DNA of 45,192 nt from JAAXTT01 sp964530215 (GTDB taxonomy: Bacteria > Bacillota > Desulfotomaculia > Desulfotomaculales > Desulfocucumaceae). Both the position numbers and the translations under genes were made by a program. This document shows, piece after piece, positions 31,879 through 40,521 of the stretch. The DNA lies in the NCBI GenBank assembly GCA_964530215.1, contig CAZHAJ010000001.1, forward strand, positions 1 to 45,192, given 5' to 3'. Below the pieces are notes generated by a model. It did not search any database, was not told the origin of the DNA, and was given only the letters and a program-made list of their open reading frames with translations. How positions within the stretch are numbered: position 1 is the stretch's first letter; every line of letters begins with the position of its first letter.

Positions 31879-34035
31879 ATGACTTTGGATGATGTTATTC
31901 AAAGATTGATGAGCTATAATTCGGGAGCAGATGTTTCACTGTTGCGCCGTGCTTATGATTTTGCCGAAAAGGCACATACCGGGCAAAAGCGTATTTCAGG
32001 TGAGGCTTATATAACTCATCCCCTTTCTGTAACCATGATATTGGCAGAGCTGGAAATGGACCTGGACACTTTGTTGGCAGGACTGCTTCATGATGTGGTG
32101 GAGGATACCGATATTTCTTTGGAGCAGCTTGCCAAGGAATTCGGAATAGAAGTTGCCCAACTGGTGGACGGTGTTACAAAGCTGGGGAAATTTGAGTTTA
32201 AGTCGAAGGAAGAGCATCAGGCGGAAAATCTGCGCAAGATGCTTTTGGCTATGGCAAAAGATATTAGGGTTATATTGATTAAGCTGGCAGACCGTCTCCA
32301 TAATATGCGCACATTGGATGTTTGTTTTGAGGAAAAGAGAAAAGAGATTTCCCAGGAAACTCTTGAAATATATGCTCCGTTGGCTAACAGATTAGGCATC
32401 TATCATCTTAAGTGGGAGTTGGAAGATCTCTCCTTTCGACACATGATGCCGGAGAAATATTATGAGTTGGCCGAACTCATTTCTAAAACCAGAGATAAAC
32501 GTGAAGAAAATATAGCCAGTGCCATTAAAATACTAGATGAAAAACTCACTTCCATGGGGATTGAGGCAGATATTAAAGGCCGTCCCAAGCACCTTTACAG
32601 CATTTATGAGAAAATGCAGGAGCAGCAGAAAGATTTTAATGAAATCTATGACGTTATGGCTGTCAGGATTGTGGTAAATACCGTTAAGGATTGCTATGCG
32701 GCATTGGGTACAGTGCATACCCTTTGGATACCGATACCCGGCAGATTTAAAGATTATATCGCAATGCCTAAAACAAATATGTACCAGGCTTTGCACACGT
32801 CAGTCGTGGGTCCCCAGGTGGAGCCGCTGGAAATACAGATTCGAACTTATGAAATGCACCGTACCGCAGAATACGGAATAGCGGCTCATTGGAGATATAA
32901 GGAAGGTGGGAAAGAGGATAAAGTTTTAGATAATAAACTTGCTTGGCTGCGTCAACTGTTGGAATGGCAGCATGACCTTAGGGACGCCAAGGAATTTATG
33001 GAAACTTTAAAAGTAGACCTTTTTACCGATGAAGTTTTTGTTTTTACCCCAAAAGGAGATGTCTTTGATCTTCCGGCAGGATCGGTACCGCTGGACTTTG
33101 CCTATCAAATTCACACGCAGGTAGGGCATAATTGTGTGGGAGCCAAAGTAAATAACAGATTGGTGCCCCTGGATTACAAGCTAAAAAACGGTGACATTGT
33201 TGAGATAATTACTTCAAAACAATCACAGGGACCCAGTCGTGACTGGCTTAATGTTGTTCAGACACCTCATGCAAGAAATCGGATACGTCAGTTTTTCAAA
33301 AAAGAGAAAAAAGATGAAAATGTTGTCAAAGGGCGGGATATGCTGGAGAGAGAAGCCAAAAGGCTGGGTATTGAGTCCGAGTTATTAAAAGGTGAACGCC
33401 TTTTGGAGGCAGGACGTAGATATTCTTTGTTAACCGCAGAAGATATATATGCTGCCATTGGGGAAGGGGTTGTTACAGCTACCCTTATATTAAACCGTAT
33501 TAAAGAGTCTATGGCTGACACCAAAGGAGTCCTGCCGTTAAAATATAAGTCCTTAATAAATGAACCTAAAAAGATTGCTTGGGGCAAACCTACCCAAGGA
33601 GTCAGGGTAAGGGGTATTGACAATTTACTTATTAGGCTGTCCCAGTGCTGCAATCCTATACCCGGTGATTCCATTATTGGCTATATTACCAGGGGCAGAG
33701 GGGTATCGGTGCATAGAGATGACTGTCGAAACGTCATCGGTCTGAAGGAATCTGGTGACCCTCGTCTTGTGGAGGTTGATTGGGATGATCATTCCAATGC
33801 ACCTTTTCTGGTCAAGCTTGAAATAGCAGCGGAAGATCGTTCAGGGATGCTAAGTGATATACTGGAAGTGTTGGTGGATATGAAGATAAATGCCAGTTCT
33901 GTTGTTGCCAGGGGGCGCAAGGACGGAGCTGTTATTGAAATGACTTTAGAACTGAAAAGCAAATCCCAGCTTGAATTGATAATTAATAAAATTGCCATGG
34001 TTAGGGATGTCTACGGAGTTAAAAGAACAAATTAA
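31879..34035 (+). CDS. relA: Bifunctional (p)ppGpp synthetase/hydrolase
   Basis: 718 residues, the long RSH type. The N-terminal HD hydrolase domain has LLHDVVEDT (HDVVED at 71-76) and KLADRLHNMRT. The synthetase domain has GRPKHLYSIYEKM, YDVMAVRI and RFKDYIAMPKTNMYQALHT. TGS (VFVFTPKGDVFDLPAGSVPLDFAYQIH), a Cys-containing zinc-finger-like region (LSQCCNPIPGD) and a C-terminal ACT domain follow. Both active sites look intact, so it likely makes and destroys the alarmone. ATG 31879 has AGGAAG well placed; TTG 31831 and ATG 31837 upstream lack ribosome sites. It lies 67 bp after recJ, probably the same transcript. Confidence 0.97.
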   Translation: MTLDDVIQRLMSYNSGADVSLLRRAYDFAEKAHTGQKRISGEAYITHPLSVTMILAELEMDLDTLLAGLLHDVVEDTDISLEQLAKEFGIEVAQLVDGVTKLGKFEFKSKEEHQAENLRKMLLAMAKDIRVILIKLADRLHNMRTLDVCFEEKRKEISQETLEIYAPLANRLGIYHLKWELEDLSFRHMMPEKYYELAELISKTRDKREENIASAIKILDEKLTSMGIEADIKGRPKHLYSIYEKMQEQQKDFNEIYDVMAVRIVVNTVKDCYAALGTVHTLWIPIPGRFKDYIAMPKTNMYQALHTSVVGPQVEPLEIQIRTYEMHRTAEYGIAAHWRYKEGGKEDKVLDNKLAWLRQLLEWQHDLRDAKEFMETLKVDLFTDEVFVFTPKGDVFDLPAGSVPLDFAYQIHTQVGHNCVGAKVNNRLVPLDYKLKNGDIVEIITSKQSQGPSRDWLNVVQTPHARNRIRQFFKKEKKDENVVKGRDMLEREAKRLGIESELLKGERLLEAGRRYSLLTAEDIYAAIGEGVVTATLILNRIKESMADTKGVLPLKYKSLINEPKKIAWGKPTQGVRVRGIDNLLIRLSQCCNPIPGDSIIGYITRGRGVSVHRDDCRNVIGLKESGDPRLVEVDWDDHSNAPFLVKLEIAAEDRSGMLSDILEVLVDMKINASSVVARGRKDGAVIEMTLELKSKSQLELIINKIAMVRDVYGVKRTN

Positions 34036-34091
34036 TAAAGAAAAACAACGATATATAACATGATGTTTCAATCAACAAGGATGTGTATTTT

Positions 34092-34541
34092 TTGAGAGCA
34101 GTGGTTCAAAGAGTTTCACGGGCATCTGTGTCAGTTGAACAAGAAACAGTGGCCAAAATCGATAGAGGTGTTGTTATTTTATTAGGGGTTGGTGGTCAGG
34201 ATGGAGATGAGGATGCCCGTTACCTAAGCGATAAGATAGCAAATTTACGGATATTCGAAGATCAGGATAACAAACTTAATTTATCGTTGATTGATGTAGG
34301 GGGCCAAGCTTTGGTGGTCTCACAGTTTACACTGTTTGGAGACTGTCGGCATGGCAGGAGGCCCGGTTTTTCAGAAGCTGCCCCCGCTCATGTCGGTAAG
34401 GAATTATATCAGACCTTTATTGTTAATCTAGAGAAAACAGGCATACCTGTAGCCACCGGTATTTTCCGCGCAAATATGCAGGTGGAAATTATTAATGACG
34501 GTCCGGTGACGATATTGTTAGACAGCAAGAAGCTTTTTTAG
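34092..34541 (+). CDS. dtd: D-aminoacyl-tRNA deacylase
   Basis: 149 residues from a TTG start that yields the family N-terminus MRAVVQRVSRASVSV; AAGG lies about 10 nt upstream (a GTG at 34083 is the alternative). Active-site motifs SQFTLFGDCRHGRRPGFSEAAP and NDGPVTILLD are both present. It frees tRNA from D-tyrosine and other D-amino acids and glycine mischarged on tRNA-Ala. The relA-dtd order is conserved in Firmicutes. Confidence 0.95.
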   Translation: MRAVVQRVSRASVSVEQETVAKIDRGVVILLGVGGQDGDEDARYLSDKIANLRIFEDQDNKLNLSLIDVGGQALVVSQFTLFGDCRHGRRPGFSEAAPAHVGKELYQTFIVNLEKTGIPVATGIFRANMQVEIINDGPVTILLDSKKLF

Positions 34542-34613
34542 TTAAGTATAGAATTTGGCAAAACTTTGGGACAGGCAGTTTCGGTCCCATAATTTAATGT
34601 GGGAGGGATATTT

Positions 34614-35231
34614 TTGATTTTTACAAAATTATCGGTTGGACCTATGGACAATAATTGCTACATAATAGGCTGTGGGGAAACTATGGTGGCAGCAGTGGTG
34701 GATCCCGGAGCAGAAGGTGAAAGGATAATAAGTAAATTGAAGGAATTAAAGTTGGACTGCCAATACATTATTTTGACTCATGGCCATGCCGACCATATAG
34801 GGGCATTGCAGCAGGTTAAAAAAGCTACAGGAGCACAAACAGTGATCCATATCGATGATTCAGAGATGCTCACCGATCCGGTAAAAAACCTTTCGTATTT
34901 TACCGGTGCCAAATTGGGGGCAGACCCTGCTGATAAGCTGTTGCAGGAAGGTGATGTCATACAGGTGGGAAAGGTGGATTTAAAGATAATTCATATTCCC
35001 GGGCATACACCGGGAGGTATGTGCATTTTAGTGGAGGATAAATTAATAACAGGGGATACTTTATTTGCCGGGGGGATTGGGCGATCAGATTTTCCGGGAG
35101 GGAGCCATGAAGCTTTAGTTGCTTCAATTAAGGAAAAACTTTTTAGTCTGCCTTCTGAAACAAAGGTTTACCCGGGACACGGCCCTTCATCCACTATCGG
35201 AGAAGAAAAACGGAACAATCCCTATTTTTAG
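34614..35231 (+). CDS. MBL-fold metallo-hydrolase (glyoxalase II-like)
   Basis: 205 residues. The zinc-binding motif THGHADHIGAL (HXHXDH), later His in HIPGHTPGGM, Asp in GDTLFAGGIGRSDFPGG and the last His in VYPGHGPSS complete the binuclear site. Short glyoxalase II-like hydrolases of this kind usually sit after dtd in Firmicutes; the substrate is not known. TTG at 34614 is preferred, with GGGAGGG upstream; a GTG at 34599 would include the ribosome site. Convergent with the UPF0291 gene. Confidence 0.9.
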   Translation: MIFTKLSVGPMDNNCYIIGCGETMVAAVVDPGAEGERIISKLKELKLDCQYIILTHGHADHIGALQQVKKATGAQTVIHIDDSEMLTDPVKNLSYFTGAKLGADPADKLLQEGDVIQVGKVDLKIIHIPGHTPGGMCILVEDKLITGDTLFAGGIGRSDFPGGSHEALVASIKEKLFSLPSETKVYPGHGPSSTIGEEKRNNPYF

Positions 35232-35245
35232 GTTATTCCGTTTAT
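35208..35245 (+). terminator. Hairpin terminator overlapping the MBL gene end
   Basis: AAACGGAA (35208-35215) with TTCCGTTT (35236-35243) and a few T; it spans the stop codon. Moderate strength. Confidence 0.45.
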
Positions 35246-35286
35246 GTAGGAGTCACAAAAGATATTGTATTTAAAAGACAAGGCAC

Positions 35287-35502
35287 TCAGTGTTTACAGT
35301 TTTTGCAGCTGCAAGAGTGTTTATGTCCTTTATGGGGTTTTAACCCCATGCCTGAGAAACTGTCAACAATTTGAGCTTTTATTCCTTTTAGATAAATTTG
35401 ACGAAGCCGGTGCTGTTCAGCCTTTTCTTCGTCAGTTAAACCTGTGGACCTTTGTTTTCTTGCTAGCCGGTTAATTTCTGCTACCAAATCTGTGCTAATC
35501 AT
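35287..35502 (-). CDS. UPF0291 (DUF896, YnzC) protein with Cys/His tail
   Basis: 71 residues. Residues 1-45 (MISTDLVAEINRLARKQRS, then LTDEEKAEQHRLRQIYLKG) match the small helical YnzC/UPF0291 family of unknown function found in Firmicutes. The C-terminal 16 residues, PHKGHKHSCSCKNCKH, hold four His and three Cys, a metal-binding-like tail that the usual family members lack as far as I know. GGGTGATG lies upstream of the ATG. Convergent to the MBL gene and divergent from the hisS leader. Confidence 0.85.
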   Translation of the reverse strand: MISTDLVAEINRLARKQRSTGLTDEEKAEQHRLRQIYLKGIKAQIVDSFSGMGLKPHKGHKHSCSCKNCKH

Positions 35503-35553
35503 TAATCATCACCCACAATTATTATAGCACAGGATGATTCGGTTACACTACTG

Positions 35554-35582
35554 TTGACAATAATTGTGAAATTGCATAAAAT
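35554..35582 (+). promoter_or_regulatory. Sigma-A promoter of the hisS-aspS T-box leader
   Basis: TTGACA (35554-35559), 17-nt spacer, TAAAAT (35577-35582): near-consensus; start near 35589. Confidence 0.8.
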
Positions 35583-35588
35583 TTTGTA

Positions 35589-35883
35589 CGTACCAAAATA
35601 TTTAGCTTAAGGGAAATAAATCAAAGCAATGATCAGGACCAGTAAGTGAGTATTTGCTGTATAGGGAAGAAGGGTCAAAGACTGTAAGCCCTTCCACTGC
35701 AAGATCACTGAATGACCCCTGGGAGTGGTTTTTTAAAAAGGCGGAATGTAAAGCCCCGGATAACAAAACCCGAATAGCCTGCGTTAAAGGCGTATTGGAG
35801 CGGGACATTATGTCCAATCAGGGTGGCACCGCGGGTAACTCTCGTCCCTGACCTTATATAAGGTCGGGTATGAGAGTTTTTAT
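35589..35883 (+). promoter_or_regulatory. T-box leader of hisS-aspS (Asp-type)
   Basis: T-box motif AGGGTGGCACCGCG at 35820-35833. Stem I base CAGG/CCTG; loop with AGTAA on the 5' side and TGAATGACC on the 3' side. Aligned with the leuS leader, the specifier is GAC (35714-35716), aspartate. The T-box bulge reads TGGC, which pairs with a GCCA tRNA end, as in tRNA-Asp (G73) and unlike bacterial tRNA-His (C73). A stem III hairpin (GGACAT/ATGTCC) comes just before the T-box. Terminator: AACTCTC (35837-35843)/GAGAGTT (35872-35878) with inner TGACC/GGTCG and a T-run. Uncharged tRNA-Asp therefore appears to turn on both hisS and aspS. Confidence 0.9.
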
Positions 35884-35915
35884 TTAGATATTAAACCTCA
35901 TATGGGAGGATAAAA

Positions 35916-37175
35916 ATGCTTACAAATAGACCAAGGGGAACAGCTGATATACTGCTGGATGAAGCCAATCGATGGAGATATGTGGAAAAAATATTTCAGA
36001 AGGTGTGTTGTGAGTATAATTATCTGGAGATAAGAACCCCGATATTTGAGCATACAGAATTATTTGAGCGGGGAGTCGGTGACACCACCGATATTGTGGA
36101 AAAGGAAATGTACACTTTTTTTGACAGGGGAAACCGTAGCATAACTTTAAGACCGGAGGGTACTGCACCAGCAGTAAGGGCGTATTTGGAGAACAAGCTT
36201 TCATCAGGTCCTCAACCTGTGAAGTTATGGTACTGTGGCCCGATGTTTCGTTATGACAGACCACAAGCCGGCAGACTAAGACAGTTTCACCAGTTGGGTG
36301 CTGAGGTAATCGGTTCAGACGATCCCGCAGTGGATGCTGAGCTAATGATTATGCTGATGGATTTCTATGACAGATTGGGCCTTAAGGACTTGGAGTTGCA
36401 GATAAACAGTGTGGGCTGTCCCAACTGCAGGAATGAATTGTGGACCAAGCTACAGGATTATTTCAAACCTGTTCAGGACAAGCTTTGCAATAACTGTCGT
36501 AGCAGGATGCATAAAAATCCGTTAAGAATACTGGATTGCAAAGTGGAAACTTGCGGTGCTGTGGGGAGAAATGCTCCCACCACCTTGGATTATCTCTGTC
36601 AAAGCTGCAATGAGCATTTTATTAAGGTGCAAAATTATCTTGAGCAGGCAGAAGTCAGATATATCATCAACAATAGGCTGGTTCGGGGTCTTGATGATTA
36701 TACTCATACGGCTTTTGAAATTTCTGCTCCGGAAATCGGGGCTCAAAGTTCCATCGGCGGGGGTGGAAGGTATAATGGTTTGGTGAAGTCAATTGGTGGG
36801 CCCGCAGTCCCTGGTGTAGGATATGCCTTGGGTTTTGAAAGAATATTGCTGGCGATGGAAAAACAGAATATTTCCGGGATCACTGCAGCCGGACCCAGTG
36901 TTTTTATAGCAGTTGCTGATGAAGCGGGCAGCAATAGCGCCTTTGCTGTTATGAAGTCACTTCGTTCTAAGGGAATCAGTGCTGATAAAGACTATATGGG
37001 CAGGAGCTTAAAGGCTCAAATGAAATATGCTGGGAAAATTGGATGTCGGTTTGTGATAATCTTGGGTGCTCAAGAGTTGTCCAAAGGTGTGGCGGCAGTT
37101 AAGGATATGCACAGCGGTAATCAATTTGAGCTGTCTGCCGAAAGAATAGCTGAGGAAATTGAAAAAATAATATAG
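35916..37175 (+). CDS. hisS: Histidyl-tRNA synthetase
   Basis: 419 residues. Class II motif 1 near YLEIRTPIFEHTELFERGVG, motif 2 FRYDRPQAGRLRQFHQLGAE, His-specific peptides VRGLDDYTHTAFEI and GGGGRYNGLVKSIGG, and motif 3 GVGYALGFERILLAME; a C-terminal anticodon-binding domain follows. It has a cluster of cysteines (CPNCRNELW, CNNCRSR, CKVETCG, CQSCNE), a zinc-like insertion seen in many Firmicutes HisRS. ATG 35916 follows GGGAGGA. Co-transcribed with aspS, 26 bp downstream. Confidence 0.97.
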   Translation: MLTNRPRGTADILLDEANRWRYVEKIFQKVCCEYNYLEIRTPIFEHTELFERGVGDTTDIVEKEMYTFFDRGNRSITLRPEGTAPAVRAYLENKLSSGPQPVKLWYCGPMFRYDRPQAGRLRQFHQLGAEVIGSDDPAVDAELMIMLMDFYDRLGLKDLELQINSVGCPNCRNELWTKLQDYFKPVQDKLCNNCRSRMHKNPLRILDCKVETCGAVGRNAPTTLDYLCQSCNEHFIKVQNYLEQAEVRYIINNRLVRGLDDYTHTAFEISAPEIGAQSSIGGGGRYNGLVKSIGGPAVPGVGYALGFERILLAMEKQNISGITAAGPSVFIAVADEAGSNSAFAVMKSLRSKGISADKDYMGRSLKAQMKYAGKIGCRFVIILGAQELSKGVAAVKDMHSGNQFELSAERIAEEIEKII

Positions 37176-37201
37176 CTAATGAGGTTTTGGGAGGGTTTTT
37201 A

Positions 37202-39004
37202 ATGGAAGAGAGTATGGGAAGCTTGAAAAGAAGTCATATGTGCGGAGTTCTTCGTGAAGATCACATGGGACAAGAAGTTGTTCTTATGGGATGGGTTCAA
37301 AGAAGACGCGATCATGGCGGGCTAATTTTTGTGGACCTCAGGGATCGTACAGGTGTGGTGCAGTTGGTTTTTAACCAAGAAGTTGACGTTGAGGCTTTTA
37401 ATAAGGCAGAGATTATAAGAAATGAGTATGTTTTGGCAGTGGTGGGTACAGTAATTAAAAGGCCAGAAGGCACTGAAAATCCTGCACTTCCAACAGGTTT
37501 TGTGGATGTAGAGGTTAAAGAGGTGAAAATTCTTAACAGGGCTAAAACTCCTCCCTTTTACATAGAAGACGGGGTGGAGGTGGATGAAAATATTCGGCTG
37601 CGGTATCGTTATCTTGATTTGCGGCGTCCTGAAATGTACAACGCCATGAAACTTCGCCATCGTGCCTCAAAGGCAGCTAGGGACTATTTAGACCAAAATG
37701 GTTTTTTAGAGCTGGAGACTCCCATGTTAACAAGAAGCACTCCTGAGGGCGCCAGGGATTACTTGGTTCCCAGTAGACTGAATCCTGGAAAATTTTTTGC
37801 TTTACCCCAGTCCCCTCAACTTTTCAAGCAAATGCTTATGGTGGCCGGAATGGACAGATATTTCCAAATAGTAAGATGTTTTAGGGATGAAGATTTAAGG
37901 GCTGACAGACAACCGGAGTTTACCCAGATAGATTTGGAGATGTCTTTTGTGGATGTAGAGGATATTTTGTCCTTAATGGAGGAAATGATTCAATATATTT
38001 GCAGGGAAACAGTAGGATTGGAGCCATCATTGCCTTTTCCACGCATTTCATATCAGGAAGCCATGGACCGTTTCGGTTCAGATAAACCCGATACCAGGTT
38101 TGGTATGGAAATCCGGGATATATCCGATGTTGCCGGAACATGTGGTTTTAAGGTGTTTACATCAGCGGTGGAGAGCGGAGGTCAGGTAAGAGGCGTTAAT
38201 GCTAAAGGCTGTGGGGATTATAGCAGAAAGGAAATTGATGATCTTACAGCTTATGCAGGAATCTTTGGTGCAAAAGGTCTGGCATATTTTATTGTGGGTG
38301 CCGGAGGGACGGTAAAGACCCCCATTGCAAAGTTTTTCAATCAGGAAGAAATAAATGTGATTCTGGAGCGACTGCAGGGAGATGAGGGTGATTTACTGCT
38401 TTTTGTAGCTGATAATCCGGAAACAGTGGCATCATCATTAGGGAATTTAAGGCTTCATTTGGCACAGAAAAATTGCTTAATTCCCAACGATAAGTTTAAT
38501 TTCCTTTGGGTAATGGATTTTCCTTTATTGGAGTTTGATCAGGAGGAAAAAAGATATACCGCTAAGCACCATCCCTTTACTTCACCAGTGGAGGAAGATC
38601 TGGATTTGTTGGAGTCTAATCCTGCCCAAGTAAGGGCTAGAGCATACGATATGGTACTCAATGGTATGGAAATAGGAGGGGGCAGCATCCGGATACATCG
38701 CCGGGATGTACAGGAAAAGATGTTTAATGCTCTGGGCATGAGTGAGGAAGAGGCCGATGAAAAGTTTGGTTTCTTATTGGAAGCTTTTGAGTTTGGAACT
38801 CCCCCCCACGGAGGTATTGCTTTTGGTTTGGATCGCTTGGTTATGCTGTTGGCGGATAAAAAGTCCATCAGAGATGTTATACCATTCCCCAAAACGGCAA
38901 GCGCCACCTGTCTTCTTACTGATGCGCCCGGGGGTGTTGACTTAAATCAGCTTAAGGAGCTGCACATTAAATCCGACATAAAGTTAAAAACTGAGAAAAA
39001 ATAA
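37202..39004 (+). CDS. aspS: Aspartyl-tRNA synthetase
   Basis: 600 residues, bacterial type: OB-fold anticodon domain (GWVQRRRDHGGLIFVDLRDR), class II motif 2 FRDEDLRADRQPEFTQID, the GAD insertion in the middle, and motif 3 GGIAFGLDRLVMLL. ATG 37202 follows GGGAGGG; a TTG at 37187 overlaps that site. It charges tRNA-Asp; whether it also charges tRNA-Asn cannot be judged here. Last gene of the T-box operon; 6S RNA lies just downstream, as in B. subtilis. Confidence 0.97.
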   Translation: MEESMGSLKRSHMCGVLREDHMGQEVVLMGWVQRRRDHGGLIFVDLRDRTGVVQLVFNQEVDVEAFNKAEIIRNEYVLAVVGTVIKRPEGTENPALPTGFVDVEVKEVKILNRAKTPPFYIEDGVEVDENIRLRYRYLDLRRPEMYNAMKLRHRASKAARDYLDQNGFLELETPMLTRSTPEGARDYLVPSRLNPGKFFALPQSPQLFKQMLMVAGMDRYFQIVRCFRDEDLRADRQPEFTQIDLEMSFVDVEDILSLMEEMIQYICRETVGLEPSLPFPRISYQEAMDRFGSDKPDTRFGMEIRDISDVAGTCGFKVFTSAVESGGQVRGVNAKGCGDYSRKEIDDLTAYAGIFGAKGLAYFIVGAGGTVKTPIAKFFNQEEINVILERLQGDEGDLLLFVADNPETVASSLGNLRLHLAQKNCLIPNDKFNFLWVMDFPLLEFDQEEKRYTAKHHPFTSPVEEDLDLLESNPAQVRARAYDMVLNGMEIGGGSIRIHRRDVQEKMFNALGMSEEEADEKFGFLLEAFEFGTPPHGGIAFGLDRLVMLLADKKSIRDVIPFPKTASATCLLTDAPGGVDLNQLKELHIKSDIKLKTEKK

Positions 39005-39038
39005 CTTTAAATTAGCAAAAATAGGACTTGTACACTAC

Positions 39039-39067
39039 TTGCGTAGCTTATAGAAATATGCTAACAT
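39039..39067 (+). promoter_or_regulatory. Promoter of 6S RNA
   Basis: TTGCGT (39039-39044), 17-nt spacer, TAACAT (39062-39067); predicted start about 39074, matching the base of the 6S stem. Confidence 0.6.
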
Positions 39068-39073
39068 GATTTT

Positions 39074-39313
39074 AGAAAAGCAGGTTACCCTGCGGTGTTC
39101 GTATAAGCTTGGGAGTTTAAAACCAACACTTAAACATTGGGAGTCTAACTCTGGTTGTGGCATGTAAGCCTTTTTTGGTAACATAAAGCAGTCAGGAGGA
39201 CACCCACCTATTTTAGAATAGGTTATAAACTTTTAGTTTTTACGGCACGTGTGGGGTGTTATGCTTGGAGCGCAAAACTATCGATCTTATGTGTTAAGGT
39301 CGATAGTTATTAT
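39074..39313 (+). ncRNA. ssrS: 6S RNA
   Basis: About 200 nt that fold into one long rod with an open centre. The ends pair AAGCA (39078-39082) with TGCTT (39262-39266), then ACCC with GGGT and CCCTGCGGTGTTCGT with GCACGTGTGGGG. The 5' block CCCTGCGGTGTTCG and the matching 3' block are the family's conserved parts; the middle single-stranded bubble mimics an open promoter and holds sigma-A RNA polymerase. The location between aspS and tcdA is that of B. subtilis 6S. A terminator hairpin closes it: AACTATCGATCTT (39277-39289) with AAGGTCGATAGTT (39296-39308), then a T-rich tail. Confidence 0.8.
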
Positions 39314-39315
39314 TT
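39277..39315 (+). terminator. Terminator after 6S RNA
   Basis: 13-bp stem 39277-39289/39296-39308 with one G-U pair, a 6-nt loop and a T-rich tail. Confidence 0.85.
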
Positions 39316-39393
39316 TACTGCTTTATGTTATTAATTATAAAATAGGTTTAAGATAACTGGTTAGCTGCCGTTGTTTTTGGAGTGGAGCGTATA

Positions 39394-40089
39394 ATGGAAG
39401 AAAGGTTTGGTAGGACCAAACTATTGATTGGCAATGAAGGCTTAGAGGTTTTAAACAATAGTATTGTAGCTGTTTTTGGCTTAGGAGGAGTTGGCTCTTA
39501 TGCTGCTGAAGCCTTGGCTAGGGCCGGAGTGGGCAATCTAATTTTAGTGGATTATGATTTGGTGAATGTCAGTAACATTAATCGGCAGTTGCACGCAATG
39601 GATGACACGTTGGGTGTTTTTAAAACCCATCTTATGCTTAAAAGAATTAAAGGTATTAATTCAGAGGCAAAGGTTATCATTCATTCCAGAAGATATACCT
39701 TAGAAGATAGAGAGAGCTTTTTTACTGTTAAACCTGATTATGTAATAGATGCCATTGATGATGTTCAAAATAAAATAGACCTGATTTTTTATTGCTTAGA
39801 AAATAAGATTCCCTTAATATCCAGCATGGGGGCTGGCAACAGATTAGATCCCACTATGTTTAAGGTGGATGATATAGCAAAAACTTCAGTATGCCCCCTA
39901 GCTCGGGTTATCCGACAATCTTTGAGAAAAAAGGGTATTACTCACGGCGTCAAGGTGGTTTATTCAAAGGAGCAGCCTATAAAGACCAATGATATAGTAG
40001 GAAGTATTTCATATGTGCCTCCGGTAGCCGGCATGGTTTTGGCAGGAGCAGCTGTCCAGGATCTATTGACAATGTCTTTGGTGAAATAA
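39394..40089 (+). CDS. tcdA: tRNA threonylcarbamoyladenosine dehydratase (TcdA/YrvM)
   Basis: 231 residues, E1-like ThiF fold: nucleotide-binding VFGLGGVGSYAAEALARAGVG, then DYDLVNVSNINRQ (adenylation site with the conserved Arg), and PLARVIRQSLRKKGI. It uses ATP to turn t6A37 of tRNA into its cyclic form ct6A, with sulfur-carrier-like chemistry helped by a cysteine desulfurase. ATG 39394 has GGAGTGGAG upstream (a GTG at 39382 overlaps that site). Gene order aspS-6S-tcdA matches Bacillus. Confidence 0.92.
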   Translation: MEERFGRTKLLIGNEGLEVLNNSIVAVFGLGGVGSYAAEALARAGVGNLILVDYDLVNVSNINRQLHAMDDTLGVFKTHLMLKRIKGINSEAKVIIHSRRYTLEDRESFFTVKPDYVIDAIDDVQNKIDLIFYCLENKIPLISSMGAGNRLDPTMFKVDDIAKTSVCPLARVIRQSLRKKGITHGVKVVYSKEQPIKTNDIVGSISYVPPVAGMVLAGAAVQDLLTMSLVK

Positions 40090-40176
40090 TATAATATAAA
40101 GAATATCCATTTATTGATTTTGATGGTAAATATTTGGTTTGATATGTAAATACTACATATGAAAGGAGCGGTTATA

Positions 40177-40503
40177 ATGGCAGGCAGTGTTAAGGTTTTA
40201 AATGACGCCGATTTCAAAGAATTTATTTCAACAGCAAAAACTCCGGTACTGGTGGATTTTTATGCTGATTGGTGTGGCCCTTGTAAAATGATAGCTCCGG
40301 TTCTTGAAGAGGTTGCCGGAGAGTATGAAGGTAAAGTTCAAATTGCTAAAGTAAATGTAGATGAAAATAGAAATGTTCCAGGTGAATTTAACGTCAGCAG
40401 CATACCGACTTTGATTATGGTTAAGGATGGCAATGAGGCAGAAAGATTTGTCGGTTATAAGAACAAAAAAGAATTAAAGGATATTATAGATAAATATGCT
40501 TAG
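40177..40503 (+). CDS. trxA: Thioredoxin
   Basis: 108 residues, a single thioredoxin fold with active site WCGPCK (Cys33, Cys36) and the cis-proline loop SIPTL. ATG 40177 follows AAAGGAG; an in-frame ATG at 40159 overlaps that site. Cytosolic dithiol reductant. The 88 bp before it hold no clear promoter, so it may be co-transcribed with tcdA. Ended by the terminator in repeat copy 2. Confidence 0.96.
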   Translation: MAGSVKVLNDADFKEFISTAKTPVLVDFYADWCGPCKMIAPVLEEVAGEYEGKVQIAKVNVDENRNVPGEFNVSSIPTLIMVKDGNEAERFVGYKNKKELKDIIDKYA

Positions 40504-40521
40504 GCCCCATAAAGAGTAATA

